DNA from: Chara braunii
Taxonomy: Eukaryota > Streptophyta > Charophyceae > Charales > Characeae
Direction: 5' to 3'
NCBI GenBank assembly: GCA_003427395.1
Contig: BFEA01000230.1
Span: forward strand, 754,238 to 793,531
DNA length: 39,294 nt
Positions 30,169 to 38,859 of the stretch are shown piece by piece (within the stretch, counting starts at the first letter, position 1; the number at the start of each line of letters is the position of its first letter). The position numbers and the translations under genes are program-made. A model generated the notes under the pieces. It was not told the origin of the DNA and searched no databases. It saw nothing but the letters and a program-made list of their open reading frames with translations.

Positions 30169-30780
30169 TTGATGGAGTTGAGGTCGTTCTTAGCACTGAC
30201 CAACGATTACCGAAAGTTCGTTTATAATTGCACTTTCAGTGTTACTCCTTTGCGCAGGCTGCTGCGAAAGGAAACTATATGGAACTGGGACAAGAATTGT
30301 ACATCAGTCTTTAAAAAGTTGAAGAAGTCCCTCATCGAGTACCCGGTCCTTAAAGTAGTTGACTCATCTTACCGATTGTCGTTACCTATGCCAACCAGTA
30401 TGACATTGGCAATGTTTTCCAACAGAATGATGGAAATGGGTACTGGCATGTGGAGTTTATGTCTTGGGTAGCACCTTCCCAAGGGCTCCCTAGTGAGAAG
30501 GTAGCAGTCTGTACTAGGGTACAGGCTCCCTAGTGAGAAGGTAACAGCCTCGACTTATGAGCATGAGCTCTTCGTCCTCAAGCAGGCCTTAGACCACTGG
30601 CAACATTGCTTGTTAGGGCGATATTTCAAGGTATATTCAGACCATGAGACTCTGTGCTAGTTGAAGACCGAAGTCCCGATGACTGATACACTGACTTGGT
30701 GGGTTGGGGAGATTGATCAGTTTGATTTTGAATTGAAACCAGTCAAGGATAAATTCAATGTCAGCACTAATGCATTGAGC
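30169..30780 (+). pseudogene. Ty3/gypsy RT thumb and RNase H, broken
   Basis: After the thumb (YRKFVYNCTFSVTPLRRLLR) the RNase H start is in another register near 30385-30450 (YDIGNVFQQNDGNGYWHVEF), where the usual DAS motif is eroded. YEHELFVLKQALDHW (about 30553) and YFKVYSDHETL (about 30624-30655) keep the catalytic Glu and second Asp. A 20-bp duplication at 30484-30503 and 30524-30543 and a TAG at 30658-30660 disrupt it. RNase H would remove the RNA template. Confidence 0.8.
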
Positions 30781-31680
30781 AAACGTGCAGATTTCTTTAC
30801 TGCAATAGTGACTTACCTGGATGTTGATGCAGACCTACAACAAAAGATTAGAGCTACCTATGATGATGACCCCGTGTACAATGCGTTGATAAAGAAGGTG
30901 CAGGCCGCACCTCGAGAATTTTCTTTTTATAGAATTGTCGATGGATTGCTATTTGAAAAGACTGATATGCATGATAGGCAATGCATATCGAATAGTGAAG
31001 AGATACGCAGTCTGATCCTAGGGGAATGTCATGATACTGAAGGTCATTTCGGTGGGCGAAAGACCTACGCTACACTACTCAGATCCTGCACTTGGTCCAA
31101 CATTAAGCATAATTGCATTGCCTACATCCAAGGCTGCCAAATATGTCAGAGCAACAAGAGTTCCACGCAGCCTCCCCTTGGACTATTGAGACCTTGCCTA
31201 TCCCATTTGGCCTCGGTGAATCTGTATCTACCTATTTTATGGATACCAAGACCAAGAGTAGTAGTAGGAAGACGCGGGTTATGATCATAGTTGACAGGTT
31301 TAGTAAATTCGTCGTTTTTGTACCATTACCTGTTGAAGTGAAGACATATCAAGTCATCAAATAGTTTTTGAACCACGGGGTCAAGGATTGTCGTCACCCT
31401 TTGAGTATAGTTAGTGATCGATATACCCATTTTACAGGGGAACAATGACAACAGTTAATGAAGGTCAACGGATCTAAGTTAGCGATGGCATATGGGCGCC
31501 ACCCTGAGACAAATGGTCAGACCGAGCAGATGAACAAAATCTTACATCAAGTATTGCCTATGTATATAAAACCAGATCAGATAGATTGGGATGAGCACCT
31601 TCCCAAAGTAGCTAGTGCGTATAACAACTCCGTTCACCTAGCTACCTCGCAAACTTCGAACGAGCTTCACAAAGGCTAGA
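30781..31680 (+). pseudogene. Ty3/gypsy integrase
   Basis: The zinc finger is complete in frame 30661-31284: ECHDTEGHFGG (two His) and GCQICQS (two Cys). The core follows in a second frame: MDTK (Asp at 31242-31244), SDRYTHF (Asp at 31416-31418) and NGQTEQMN (Glu at 31524-31526). The last two catalytic residues are separated by exactly 35 codons, the D-x35-E spacing. A 1-nt shift near 31170-31230 and stops at 31362 (TAG) and 31446 (TGA) inactivate it. The C-terminal region after 31680 is degraded. Integrase joins element DNA to host DNA. Confidence 0.9.
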
Positions 31681-31889
31681 GTCTCAGACGTCTCATAGAC
31701 TATTTGAATCCGGATCAGATCCAGAGATTACCACTTGGTACATGCGAGTTTGCTATTCAGTATGAGAGGGATTTATAGTGCGTTGCTGAAAACATTCCTC
31801 CTGACGGGAACCCACAGTAAAATGTATAAATCCATGGTGCACTTCACCGTTAAATGAAATCAAGATAGTTGTCTTTGAAGTTCGTGACA
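31681..31889 (+). pseudogene. Degraded integrase C-terminus
   Basis: The plus-strand frame still reads DYLNPDQIQRLPLGTCEF after the core, then becomes unrecognisable with several stops. No LTR boundary is visible. Confidence 0.45.
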
Positions 31890-32420
31890 TCGTAGTCAGA
31901 CCTAACCTTGGGCATAGTAATGTTGCCTCAACTCACGCGCGCATGCCACAGTCAAATATACTGACCAAATAAAAGATTATTGGGTCTTAATTTAATCAAA
32001 AACAAAAAGATTTGATCGGCAATTGTGTTGACCTGGTAATATGAAAATAAGAAATAAATCATGCACGCCTCAAAACTAGGCGCCCACACACCCCTATTGA
32101 ACACACAGTTGGTCTCGAAAAGAAAACTAGTCGCGACTCGCTAGACACGCTTAATCTTTTCACCCAACTTTCAACTCAACCTTCATTTTTGTCACTTGCA
32201 AACACTAGGGTGGATACGCTTGTAAGGGTATTCATACCGACAACATGCCCGTTCGCGGAACCGCCAGACACTTGAATAAACAACACGCTCCTCAAAGTGC
32301 ACGCCCACGCACTTTCTGACTTTATCATACGCCCGCTCGCCTTTCCGACTTCTGGGAGTCGGTCGTGGTGTCGTACCAAATACCCTTACAAGGATATTTG
32401 GTGTGCTTTTTTGCAGATCA
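31890..32420 (+). repeat. Dispersed repeat with palindromic hairpins, copy B
   Basis: Homologous to 20951-21570. It carries two hairpins: GTGGATACGCTT-GT-AAGGGTATTCAT (about 32209-32234) and CCAAATACCCTT-AC-AAGGATATTTGG (about 32377-32402). The second is a near-perfect 26-bp palindrome with one mismatched pair. Confidence 0.75.
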
Positions 32421-32688
32421 CACCCGAGGCGGCCTCCTCTGTAGTTGACGACGTCGACGCAGGGAGAAGTTGAGTCCCCGCCCGGATGAGCGGCAGGCAT
32501 GGCGTATCAACGGCGAAGCGCAATCTTCTAAGGCCTAGGGGTGCACGGCGTCAAAGGCCAGTGACAACGACCCCTCTTCCCCTTTATCTTTTTGTTTTCC
32601 TGTTTTATTTTTATTTTTTATTTATGGCTTTGTTTGGTGATTGGTTCCGAGTCCCACGATGGAACCTCATGGTTATGCCCGCAGGGTG
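32421..32688. other. Unassigned stretch before the U6 fragment
   Basis: No gene is recognised. GTCCCACGATG at 32651-32661 resembles the plant snRNA upstream element RTCCCACATCG but lies only 38 bp before the U6 fragment, with no TATA box. Confidence 0.4.
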
Positions 32689-32745
32689 GTCCTTCGGGAT
32701 ATCCGTTAAAATTGGAACGATAGAGAGGAGATTAGCATGGTCCCG
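32689..32745 (+). pseudogene. U6 snRNA fragment (5' part)
   Basis: GTCCTTCGGGATATCCG, TTAAAATTGGAACGATA and GAGATTAGCATGG match the 5' stem-loop and central region of U6, the catalytic RNA of the spliceosome. The match includes most of the conserved ACAGAGA region (here AGAGAGGAGATTAGC, so altered). It stops at about position 57 of the RNA, and the U2/U4-pairing and 3' portions are missing. A full-length functional gene is excluded; a retroposed or chimeric copy is likely. Confidence 0.88.
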
Positions 32746-33009
32746 CTCTTAGTTCCATGCCCGGCCATGGAACCGACGGCCAGAGCTCGTTTGGTACACC
32801 CACGAACTGTTGAAACCTAGACCCAAGTTCGAGCTATGTTGCAGTCGGGCGAGAAGTGGGAGTTTTACGACACAAGTAAAAAACAACTATCTTTTTCTTT
32901 ATTTTTATTATTTTTGATGTACTGATTTCATGAGGTTGAGCCGAGGCTCGGCCCCTGCCTCTCGATCCAAAGTGTAGGCCCTTGTGGCCTGTCCGATCCA
33001 AGACAGTCT
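32746..33009. other. Unassigned stretch between U6 and 28S fragments
   Basis: It begins with CTTAGTTCCATGCCCGGCC and contains a T-rich run at 32890-32920. It is not recognised as rRNA or any gene. Confidence 0.4.
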
Positions 33010-33313
33010 TGGGTGGGGGCTTAGCCCACGGGGCGGAAGAAAACCTGAGTAGCGGGGCTCCGTTGTGGTTGTACGGTCCGCCACTCACGATCCGTTGTGA
33101 GAGGTTTTGAGTGTGGGCATGCCCTTTGGGACCCGAAAGACGGTGAACTACACTGGGCAGGGCAAGAGCCAGCCTGAGAGGGAGCATTGGTGGAGGCTCG
33201 CAGTAACATTGACGTGCAGACCGTTAGGTGGACTTGGGTATAGGGTCGAATGACTAATCGAACCGGTAAGTAGCTAGTTCCCACCGAAGTTTCGCTTATG
33301 GTAGCAGGTGTTG
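33010..33313 (+). pseudogene. 28S (25/26S) rRNA fragment, diverged
   Basis: The interval follows a conserved large-subunit region: GAGTGTGGGCATGCCC, GGGACCCGAAAGACGGTGAA, TGGTGGAGGCTCG, TTGACGTGCAGACCG, GACTTGGGTATAGGG, GACTAATCGAACCGG, GTAGCTAGTTCCC and CCGAAGTTTCGCT. Base changes and small indels are scattered through it, including at normally invariant sites, so it is a pseudogene piece. The upstream part (33010-33105) aligns more weakly, and no other part of the rDNA unit adjoins. Confidence 0.88.
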
Positions 33314-34290
33314 TGGAATGAACCGGGTTGCGTTGAAGTGCTATCGGAGAATACGACGGAGTTGAAGAATGAAGAAGAAGCAGAAGGGAAAGTGACTAAG
33401 ACGAAAGAGGGAGAGAACGAGTGAGATTGTCATATCTTCGTCATTCCTTGATCATTTTAGGCAAACTAAAACGTTGCGTAGAGACATTAAGGCAAGGCGA
33501 AGCGTTTAGCCATGCCATATTTTTGGTTTCAACAATGGTCTGACCGAAACGGGCAGTGAGAGTTGCGCATGGGAAGAATTTCAGCTCAGCGATTCACGTC
33601 AATGGAGGAAAAAGTGACACGAAGGTAACAAAGTGAAAGAAAGAGTAAAAAGTAGAGAGAGAGACTGAGGAGGAGTGGAGAAGAGATGAGAGGACCGACG
33701 AAAAGGCCGACGAAGAGGATGAAGGGAGTGAGGTTGTTGGGGCAAGTAGCGGGAAAACCCTATCTCGTGGCGGTGTATCTTTCCATGTTTCAGGAGAAGA
33801 TTCATTCTGATTTTGCTTATTTTATCGATAGAAGTAGCTTCTCCGTCTCTCTCTCTCGCACATGGTCGGAAAGCAGTGTGTATTCCCATGTTCCAGTAGA
33901 TGATTCATTCCTTTTTTTCTGAATTATTATTTTATTTTTTTTGGTTGCTCACGTACTTGGTCTTGGCGACGGTCTACATGGTCGACACCTTCATGCACTT
34001 CGGTTGTTGCTGTTGAGGTCAACGAGATGCATTGTCAATTTGTAGGTTGCCCGTAGTTGTGTAATAGTAGTCTGGGCAGTGAGCGTCAGGTGGGAGGAAG
34101 GGCTCGGGATATATATGTTGGTGGTGGCGAGAGTGTGCTCTCAATGACATTCAGATTCGGTACCTTGGTTCTCTGGCTGGTGGAGTATCAGTGCATTTAT
34201 GCTTTCCGAACAGCGTTAGATTTTTTGGCCTTCAGTGAGATTTTCCATTATGGATTTCTGTCATTTTGCTATCGCTTATTTTTGCACAGA
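33314..34290. other. Unassigned stretch
   Basis: GA-rich runs at 33360-33420 and 33620-33680. GTGCTATCGG near 33337 may extend the 28S match by a few tens of bases. Frames on both strands have no motif. Confidence 0.4.
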
Positions 34291-34636
34291 GAGAGAGAAA
34301 GCGAGAGAGAGACAGAGCAAGACTTACCTGCAGATGGACGCCGGGACTGCGGCGATCTCGCGATGTAGCAGCGAGTAACGGGCGAGTGTTGTTCACAGCA
34401 AATTGAGAGAGCGGGTGCGGCAGGTCAAGTCAGACTGTGTGCTGCTCGCACTTTGCCGTTGGAACTGGCCTCCGGAGGGGGAGTTCGCCTTCAACCCAAA
34501 AAGCCAGACCTTTCCGCATCTAAGTAGCGTAACTCACGTCTCATGATTGCTTGACATTCTTTTGGTAGGCTAACCGGCGTGATGTGCGTACGTGCCCCTC
34601 TGCCATCACACCTCAAGGCCACCCGTTACACCGGTG
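34291..34636. other. Unassigned stretch, (GA)n then GC-rich; possible rDNA leader
   Basis: A short GA microsatellite at 34291-34318, then GC-rich text directly abutting the 18S fragment start. It could be a piece of the external transcribed spacer carried with the 18S end; this is inference only. Confidence 0.3.
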
Positions 34637-34727
34637 TGCCTAGTTGGTCCTGCAAGTAGTCATATTGCTTGTCTTAGAGGCTAAGTCATGTATGTCTAAG
34701 TATGAACACTTGTACGGAAAACAAAAA
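34637..34727 (+). pseudogene. 18S rRNA 5'-end fragment with A-rich tail
   Basis: TGCCTAGTTGGTCCTGCAAG, TAGTCATATTGCTTGTCTTA, AGGCTAAGTCATGTATG and TAAGTATGAACA match the first ~85 bases of small-subunit rRNA, beginning at its normal 5' end. It has about a dozen differences. The match ends in GTACGGAAAAC and is followed at once by an A-rich string (AAAAAAATAAATAAATAAAT), as expected of a retroposed RNA piece rather than an rDNA unit. Confidence 0.9.
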
Positions 34728-34749
34728 AATAAATAAATAAATTGCGGGG

Positions 34750-35515
34750 GTAATTCGACACACTTTTCAATTTTTCCACTCCGTCTGTTCCCCCCAGTGT
34801 GTTACCGACAACCCTAATACACCTGTGCTATCGGTCCCCCCTAATTTAGGACGTCGGGGGTAGTGGTGGTTTAATACGTGCAACATATCTCGACTTTTGG
34901 AAGGGGTATATTTCTTAGAAAAGGTCAATCAGGGCATAGTTGGTCGGGGTCACAACCAAATTTGGTAAAAGCAGTACTTGGACGAAGGAATGAAGAAGAC
35001 GATAAGGTTGGTACATGGTCATGAGGGCGGTTTGTATGGTCAATATTTGTATATGTGTCGGTTGCTGCTGCATGATACAGCGAATTGCTGCAGAGGGCAC
35101 GATGCATGGTTGAGTATTGTTTATGTTTCTTGCGCATACGCTATGCATTGTTGTACTCGCCGTGTTGCTGCATGGGTGTTTTTTTTTAGTTCTGCAACGT
35201 TTTGCATGCGTTTCGAATAAAGCACGGGGGTGTTCTATTTGAATGCAATCTTTCTAGGCTGCGTAGCAACAATATTTGTCTGAGGTGGTGGCGATGTGAC
35301 TTGGAGGAATGACCAGACTCTGCAAGGAGGTTACGACTTAGACTTTGAGAAATGATCAAAATGTGTGAGGGAGTTACCGCTGAGATTTGGAGGTCAGTCA
35401 AAGTGTTGTTCTCTATGTCCTGGTCACGGTTTAACCATCCTACTGCGTTTATTAGCCACCATTGCAGGGCCCTTGGACGTTTGAAGAGTACAAGACCCCC
35501 TCACGCAAGTCTGAG
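34750..35515. other. Unassigned stretch
   Basis: No gene is recognised. Short frames at 34915-35220 have no motif. Confidence 0.4.
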
Positions 35516-35978
35516 TGCACCTCCCTTGTATATGAGCGACTTAATGTCTCTTTCTCTGCCCTTTTCAGTCTCATTCTAGTCTATTGGTTACGAGAGGAAG
35601 GTGATAGACGGGATTGCAACCCGTAATCCGTGCCAAAACCTTTGTTGGAGGTTTACCCCACAGATTGCCAGTGCAGAAGCTCTGTCGGGACCTACATGGG
35701 TTCTGAGGTGGAAAATCTTCAGGCATAACTTCCTTCTACCTTATGCGTGAACCCACTATGTTGCTACCACCACTACATCTCTCTAGTTTGTCTGAGAGGT
35801 ATGCATGTGTTCCTTTATGATTTTTGTTTTTTTTTTCAAAACTTGATTTGATTAACTAAAAGGAATGAGTCTGTGAATTTTAGTTTCATTTTGTTTTTAC
35901 TGAAATTAAACTAAGGGATGAACTAGGGGAATATGGAAAGAAGATAGTCTCATTTGTTTATTTTGTTTCCTTTGCAAC

Positions 35979-36254
35979 TAGACAATGTGACTTTGGTCGA
36001 GTCTAATTGCTGTAAATATTTGTTGACTTGTCTTCTTTGCAGTCAAACAATGTGACTTCGGTCAAACTTGGCTGTTGCATTATTTTGTCTTCTTTGCAAT
36101 CAGACAATGTGTTTTTTGTCTGGTTTGATTGTCATACCTCTGTAAGTTCTTATCCATGCAGTCAAACAATGTGGTTTAGTTTTGGCATAGCTGACTATGC
36201 TGTGTCGTTTATTTCTTACCTAACCGGACAATCTGGCTTCGGTCATGTCTGGTT
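35979..36254. repeat. Hairpin array B
   Basis: The loop AATGTGACTTYGGTC (variants) recurs near 35984, 36049, 36106, 36166 and 36230 with paired flanks. Examples are TAGAC/GTCTA (35979-35983/36001-36005), AATCAGAC/GTCTGGTT (36098-36105/36118-36125) and AACCGGAC/GTCTGGTT (36222-36229/36247-36254). Stems vary, and some units use G-U pairs. Confidence 0.75.
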
Positions 36255-36359
36255 GTTGTTTTGGTAGTGATTTGCTTGTTGAAAGGGTTTACGAGTCCGG
36301 TAACGTAGCTTTGGTCAGATCTGAGTACTTGTTTTATTTTGAAAAAGGATTTTTTGTAA

Positions 36360-36800
36360 AAGACAAAGCATTGTTTATAAGTCGAATCATTTAATGAGAA
36401 GCCACACATTAAACACCAACGAGTACAGTTGGAAATACTTCATCTATTTTTACATGTAAACAGGCAGTTGGACATTGTTTTTAAAACGAATGGTTCAACT
36501 TAAGTCATATCACTAAGAAGAGAGACAAAATCAAAAGTATAATTCAAAATAAATCAGGCAAGCTTATCATTATTTCTAAAATGAATGACTAAGTCCTTTG
36601 CCCATATTTTAGAGATAAGTTAAAGAGTTATTAAAGTTTAGGTATTTAAATATTTTAGGGCAACTAGGCATTGTTTTTAAGTTGAATTGTCTAGTCACAT
36701 GTCAAAACAAAAGAGAAGTAGTTGTGCAACATGTATCTGTAAAACTAAGGTGAAGAGATGGGCATTGTTTCTAAGACGAATGACCTAACTCAATGCCTTA
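36360..36800. repeat. Hairpin array C, period about 100 bp
   Basis: The core CATTGTTTYTAARNYGAAT recurs near 36368, 36473, 36568 (variant), 36669 and 36763. AGTTGGAC pairs with GTTCAACT (36466-36473/36493-36500) and ACTAGGC with GTCTAGT (36663-36669/36689-36695). Other units are partly paired. Confidence 0.75.
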
Positions 36801-37019
36801 TGTAAACCTGGGTAAACAGGTAATCACCTAAGGTGTCACCCATTGTGGTATGGACTTGCATGTTATTGAGTATGAGTTACTCGTTTTAAGTCGTAGTTTT
36901 GATAGGTAGTTGCTTTAAATGTTCGTCATGTGTTGGAGTTATAAGAGTTGGCTCAATTTCTGCATTTTCTAAGTAAAGTTTATTCGTCATACTTGGTCTT
37001 GTATAAATTAAAAAAAACA

Positions 37020-37740
37020 CTTTCACTAAAGAAATTGTTGCCAAAATTTCGACAAATTCAAAGAGTTAGTCAAATTTCAACAGAAAAATTTTCCATAATT
37101 AAATAATAATTTTATAGTAAAGTGACATTATAAATTTTAAATTTTCATTCCATCGTAAAAAATGTCGTTCCAATTTTAAAATTTTTCGTCTTACTTGAAA
37201 ACTTTTCTTTCAAGAATGGGGTATCCCTTTTTATTTGAAATGCATGCTAGAGATGAAATGAAAGTCTGGATGAGTTCATGAAATATTTTAATTGGACTTT
37301 CAGTCTAAGTAAGGATTTTCGGTCATAAATAGATTAATCCAATCTAAATTATAAGAAATCTGTTGTAATAGAATGAAAGTTTAATTAAAATATTTCACAA
37401 ATTCCTCCAGACTTTCATTCCATCTTGAACAAATAGATGTAGTTGGAAGGGAAAACTCATATTTAGACAGAAATTTATCAAATAAAACTGTAAATTTCAG
37501 AATTGAACGAACATTGGAATGATAATTTATATATATGAAGGATAGTTTTTGTATATAATATTTTTTCAACTTTCATTTCTCATGGGAATTTTTCTGTTGT
37601 TTGTCTTTACAAATTTCGACTTTTGTTTAAGTTTCATTTCTGATTTAGTAAAAATATGAGAAACCTACTTTTTTATGAGAGGTGTTGCCTAAATTTTCAT
37701 TAAATTAGGGAGTTAGACAAAATTTGACCTTGTAAAGTCA
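37020..37740 (-). repeat. Satellite-like part of inverted repeat copy 2
   Basis: AT-rich sequence whose minus strand carries AAAATTTAGGCAACACC and TTGTCTAACTCCCTAAT, matching units at 16400-16470. Internal units are more decayed than in copy 1. Confidence 0.6.
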
Positions 37741-37898
37741 GACTGTGTGTACGATTTTCAATTCAACCCAGGTTCCGCGTTGAAAATTTCAACTCGCGTC
37801 GAATTCGCGTTAAACTCCCGTTCCAATGCGTGTTTGACGCGAATTAACCGGGTTCGCGATTAATGTTTTTCCTAGGCTAAACGCAATCAGCAATATAT

Positions 37899-38088
37899 AC
37901 ATATATCATCACAAACAGAACTACACGGTAAAACTGTAGGCAGAGAGAGAGAAGAGGACAACAAACGAGGGGCTGTGACAAACTGTTTCGTCGATATATA
38001 TCGTCACAAACAAAACTGTCCGGTAAAACCGTAGGCAGAGAGAGAGAAGAGGACAACAAACGAGGGACTGTGACAAACTGTTTCGTCG
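37899..38088 (-). repeat. 95-bp tandem duplication overlapping the ribozyme 3' part
   Basis: Positions 37899-37993 and 37994-38088 are two 95-bp units (about 10 differences). Each ends on the plus strand in GACAAACTGTTTCGTCG, the 3' third of the hammerhead. Only the right-hand unit is joined to the rest of the ribozyme. Confidence 0.92.
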
Positions 38089-38132
38089 GAGTTTCACCGA
38101 CTCATCAGGAGGTTGAACCCTCAACAGTCTGC
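38073..38132 (-). ncRNA. Hammerhead ribozyme, type III
   Basis: A self-cleaving RNA on the minus strand. Helix III: minus-strand 38132-38124 pairs with 38081-38073 (9 bp, two G-U). H17 is U at 38123, the predicted cleavage site. Helix I: GAGG (38122-38119)/CCTC (38112-38109), loop GUUCAA. Core CUGAUGA at 38108-38102. Helix II: GUCGG (38101-38097)/CCGAC (38089-38085), loop UGAAACU. Core GAA at 38084-38082, followed by A15.1 at 38081. All invariant core positions are present. Natural sites are mostly GUC or GUA, so GUU here may be slower. Plant retrozymes carry type III hammerheads of this form. Confidence 0.93.
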
Positions 38133-38179
38133 AGAATCCCCTCACTGATTACACTGTAAATGATAATCTACCTTAAACA

Positions 38180-38530
38180 AAATCAAAGTATATATATATA
38201 TATGGGCTTGTAGATCTTTTCGAGTTCTACAACCTCATATTTTTATTTTTATTTTTTGAGCTTTTAATATATTTATAAAAAATAAAAAACATACGCACAA
38301 TAAAAAAACAAAAATAAGAAATGACATGAGCTTTTTTTTTTTTTTTCACAAAGATTTTTTAAGGGCTACAACAAAAACAGAAAAAAAAATAAAAAATATA
38401 GAGTTGCAAATCTTTCAGAGATGTACAATAAAATAGTTTTTTTTATTTTTTTTTATAACTTCGTGTATTTTAAAAAAAATCAAAACCACAAACAACATAT
38501 TTTTTGGCCTGCACTGCTTAGGTAACCTTG
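38180..38530. other. AT-rich low-complexity stretch
   Basis: A (TA)n run near 38191-38203 and A- and T-runs throughout 38240-38480. No gene is recognised. Confidence 0.7.
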
Positions 38531-38835
38531 TTGGGTAGACTCCCTGATTTGGCCTGCTTCGTTCACTGTTGTTGCAATCACCACCATCAAATCATTTGTG
38601 ATCTGATGGCTGCGAAGCACTCTGCCGTGATTTTCAGTGGGAGGTCTCTGTTTTTTTTGTTTTTTTTTTGCCTTTCTCCTGTTTTCTTAGGCCAGAAACT
38701 CGTAATGAACCTGTCAGGCCGCTGCCACTCAGTGTCACACTGGATCAGCCACACTCCAATCCGTCTGCTAATGGGACTATGCCCCTGGTGCGTGTCAATG
38801 CTGTCTGGTCGAAGTTGCCCTCAATACTGGTAGGG
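38531..38835. other. Unassigned stretch
   Basis: A 101-residue plus-strand frame spans it but has no motif and crosses a T-run (38650-38669). No gene can be supported. Confidence 0.4.
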
Positions 38836-38859
38836 TGATGGTCTTGAGTGTTGGCCACA

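Larger units (their letters stand above)
26907..31870 (+). mobile_element. Decayed Ty3/gypsy LTR retrotransposon (internal region)
   Basis: In order: gag (27098-28540), protease remnant (28840-29160), reverse transcriptase (29395-30130), RNase H (30340-30770), integrase HHCC finger (30970-31180) and DDE core (31240-31680). The RT-RNase H-integrase order defines Ty3/gypsy. Flanking LTRs were not found. Most interruptions in pol are single nonsense changes rather than deletions. The 5' edge lies beside the MITE; the 3' edge is approximate, after the integrase C-terminal region. Confidence 0.9.
35520..37750 (-). repeat. Non-coding hairpin/satellite repeat, copy 2 (minus)
   Basis: Read on the minus strand it repeats the order of 15900-18110: satellite-like text (GGTCAAATTTTGTCTAACTC near 37720), hairpin arrays, then the end block with ACGGGTTGCAATCC and CCTTCCTCTCGTAACC (35590-35625). 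The hammerhead ribozyme lies about 320 bp upstream of it on the same strand. Confidence 0.7.

Noticed and set aside
32651-32661. Plant snRNA upstream sequence element for a functional U6 gene
   Set aside because: It is only 38 bp from the U6 start, has no TATA box, and the U6 copy is truncated and mutated.
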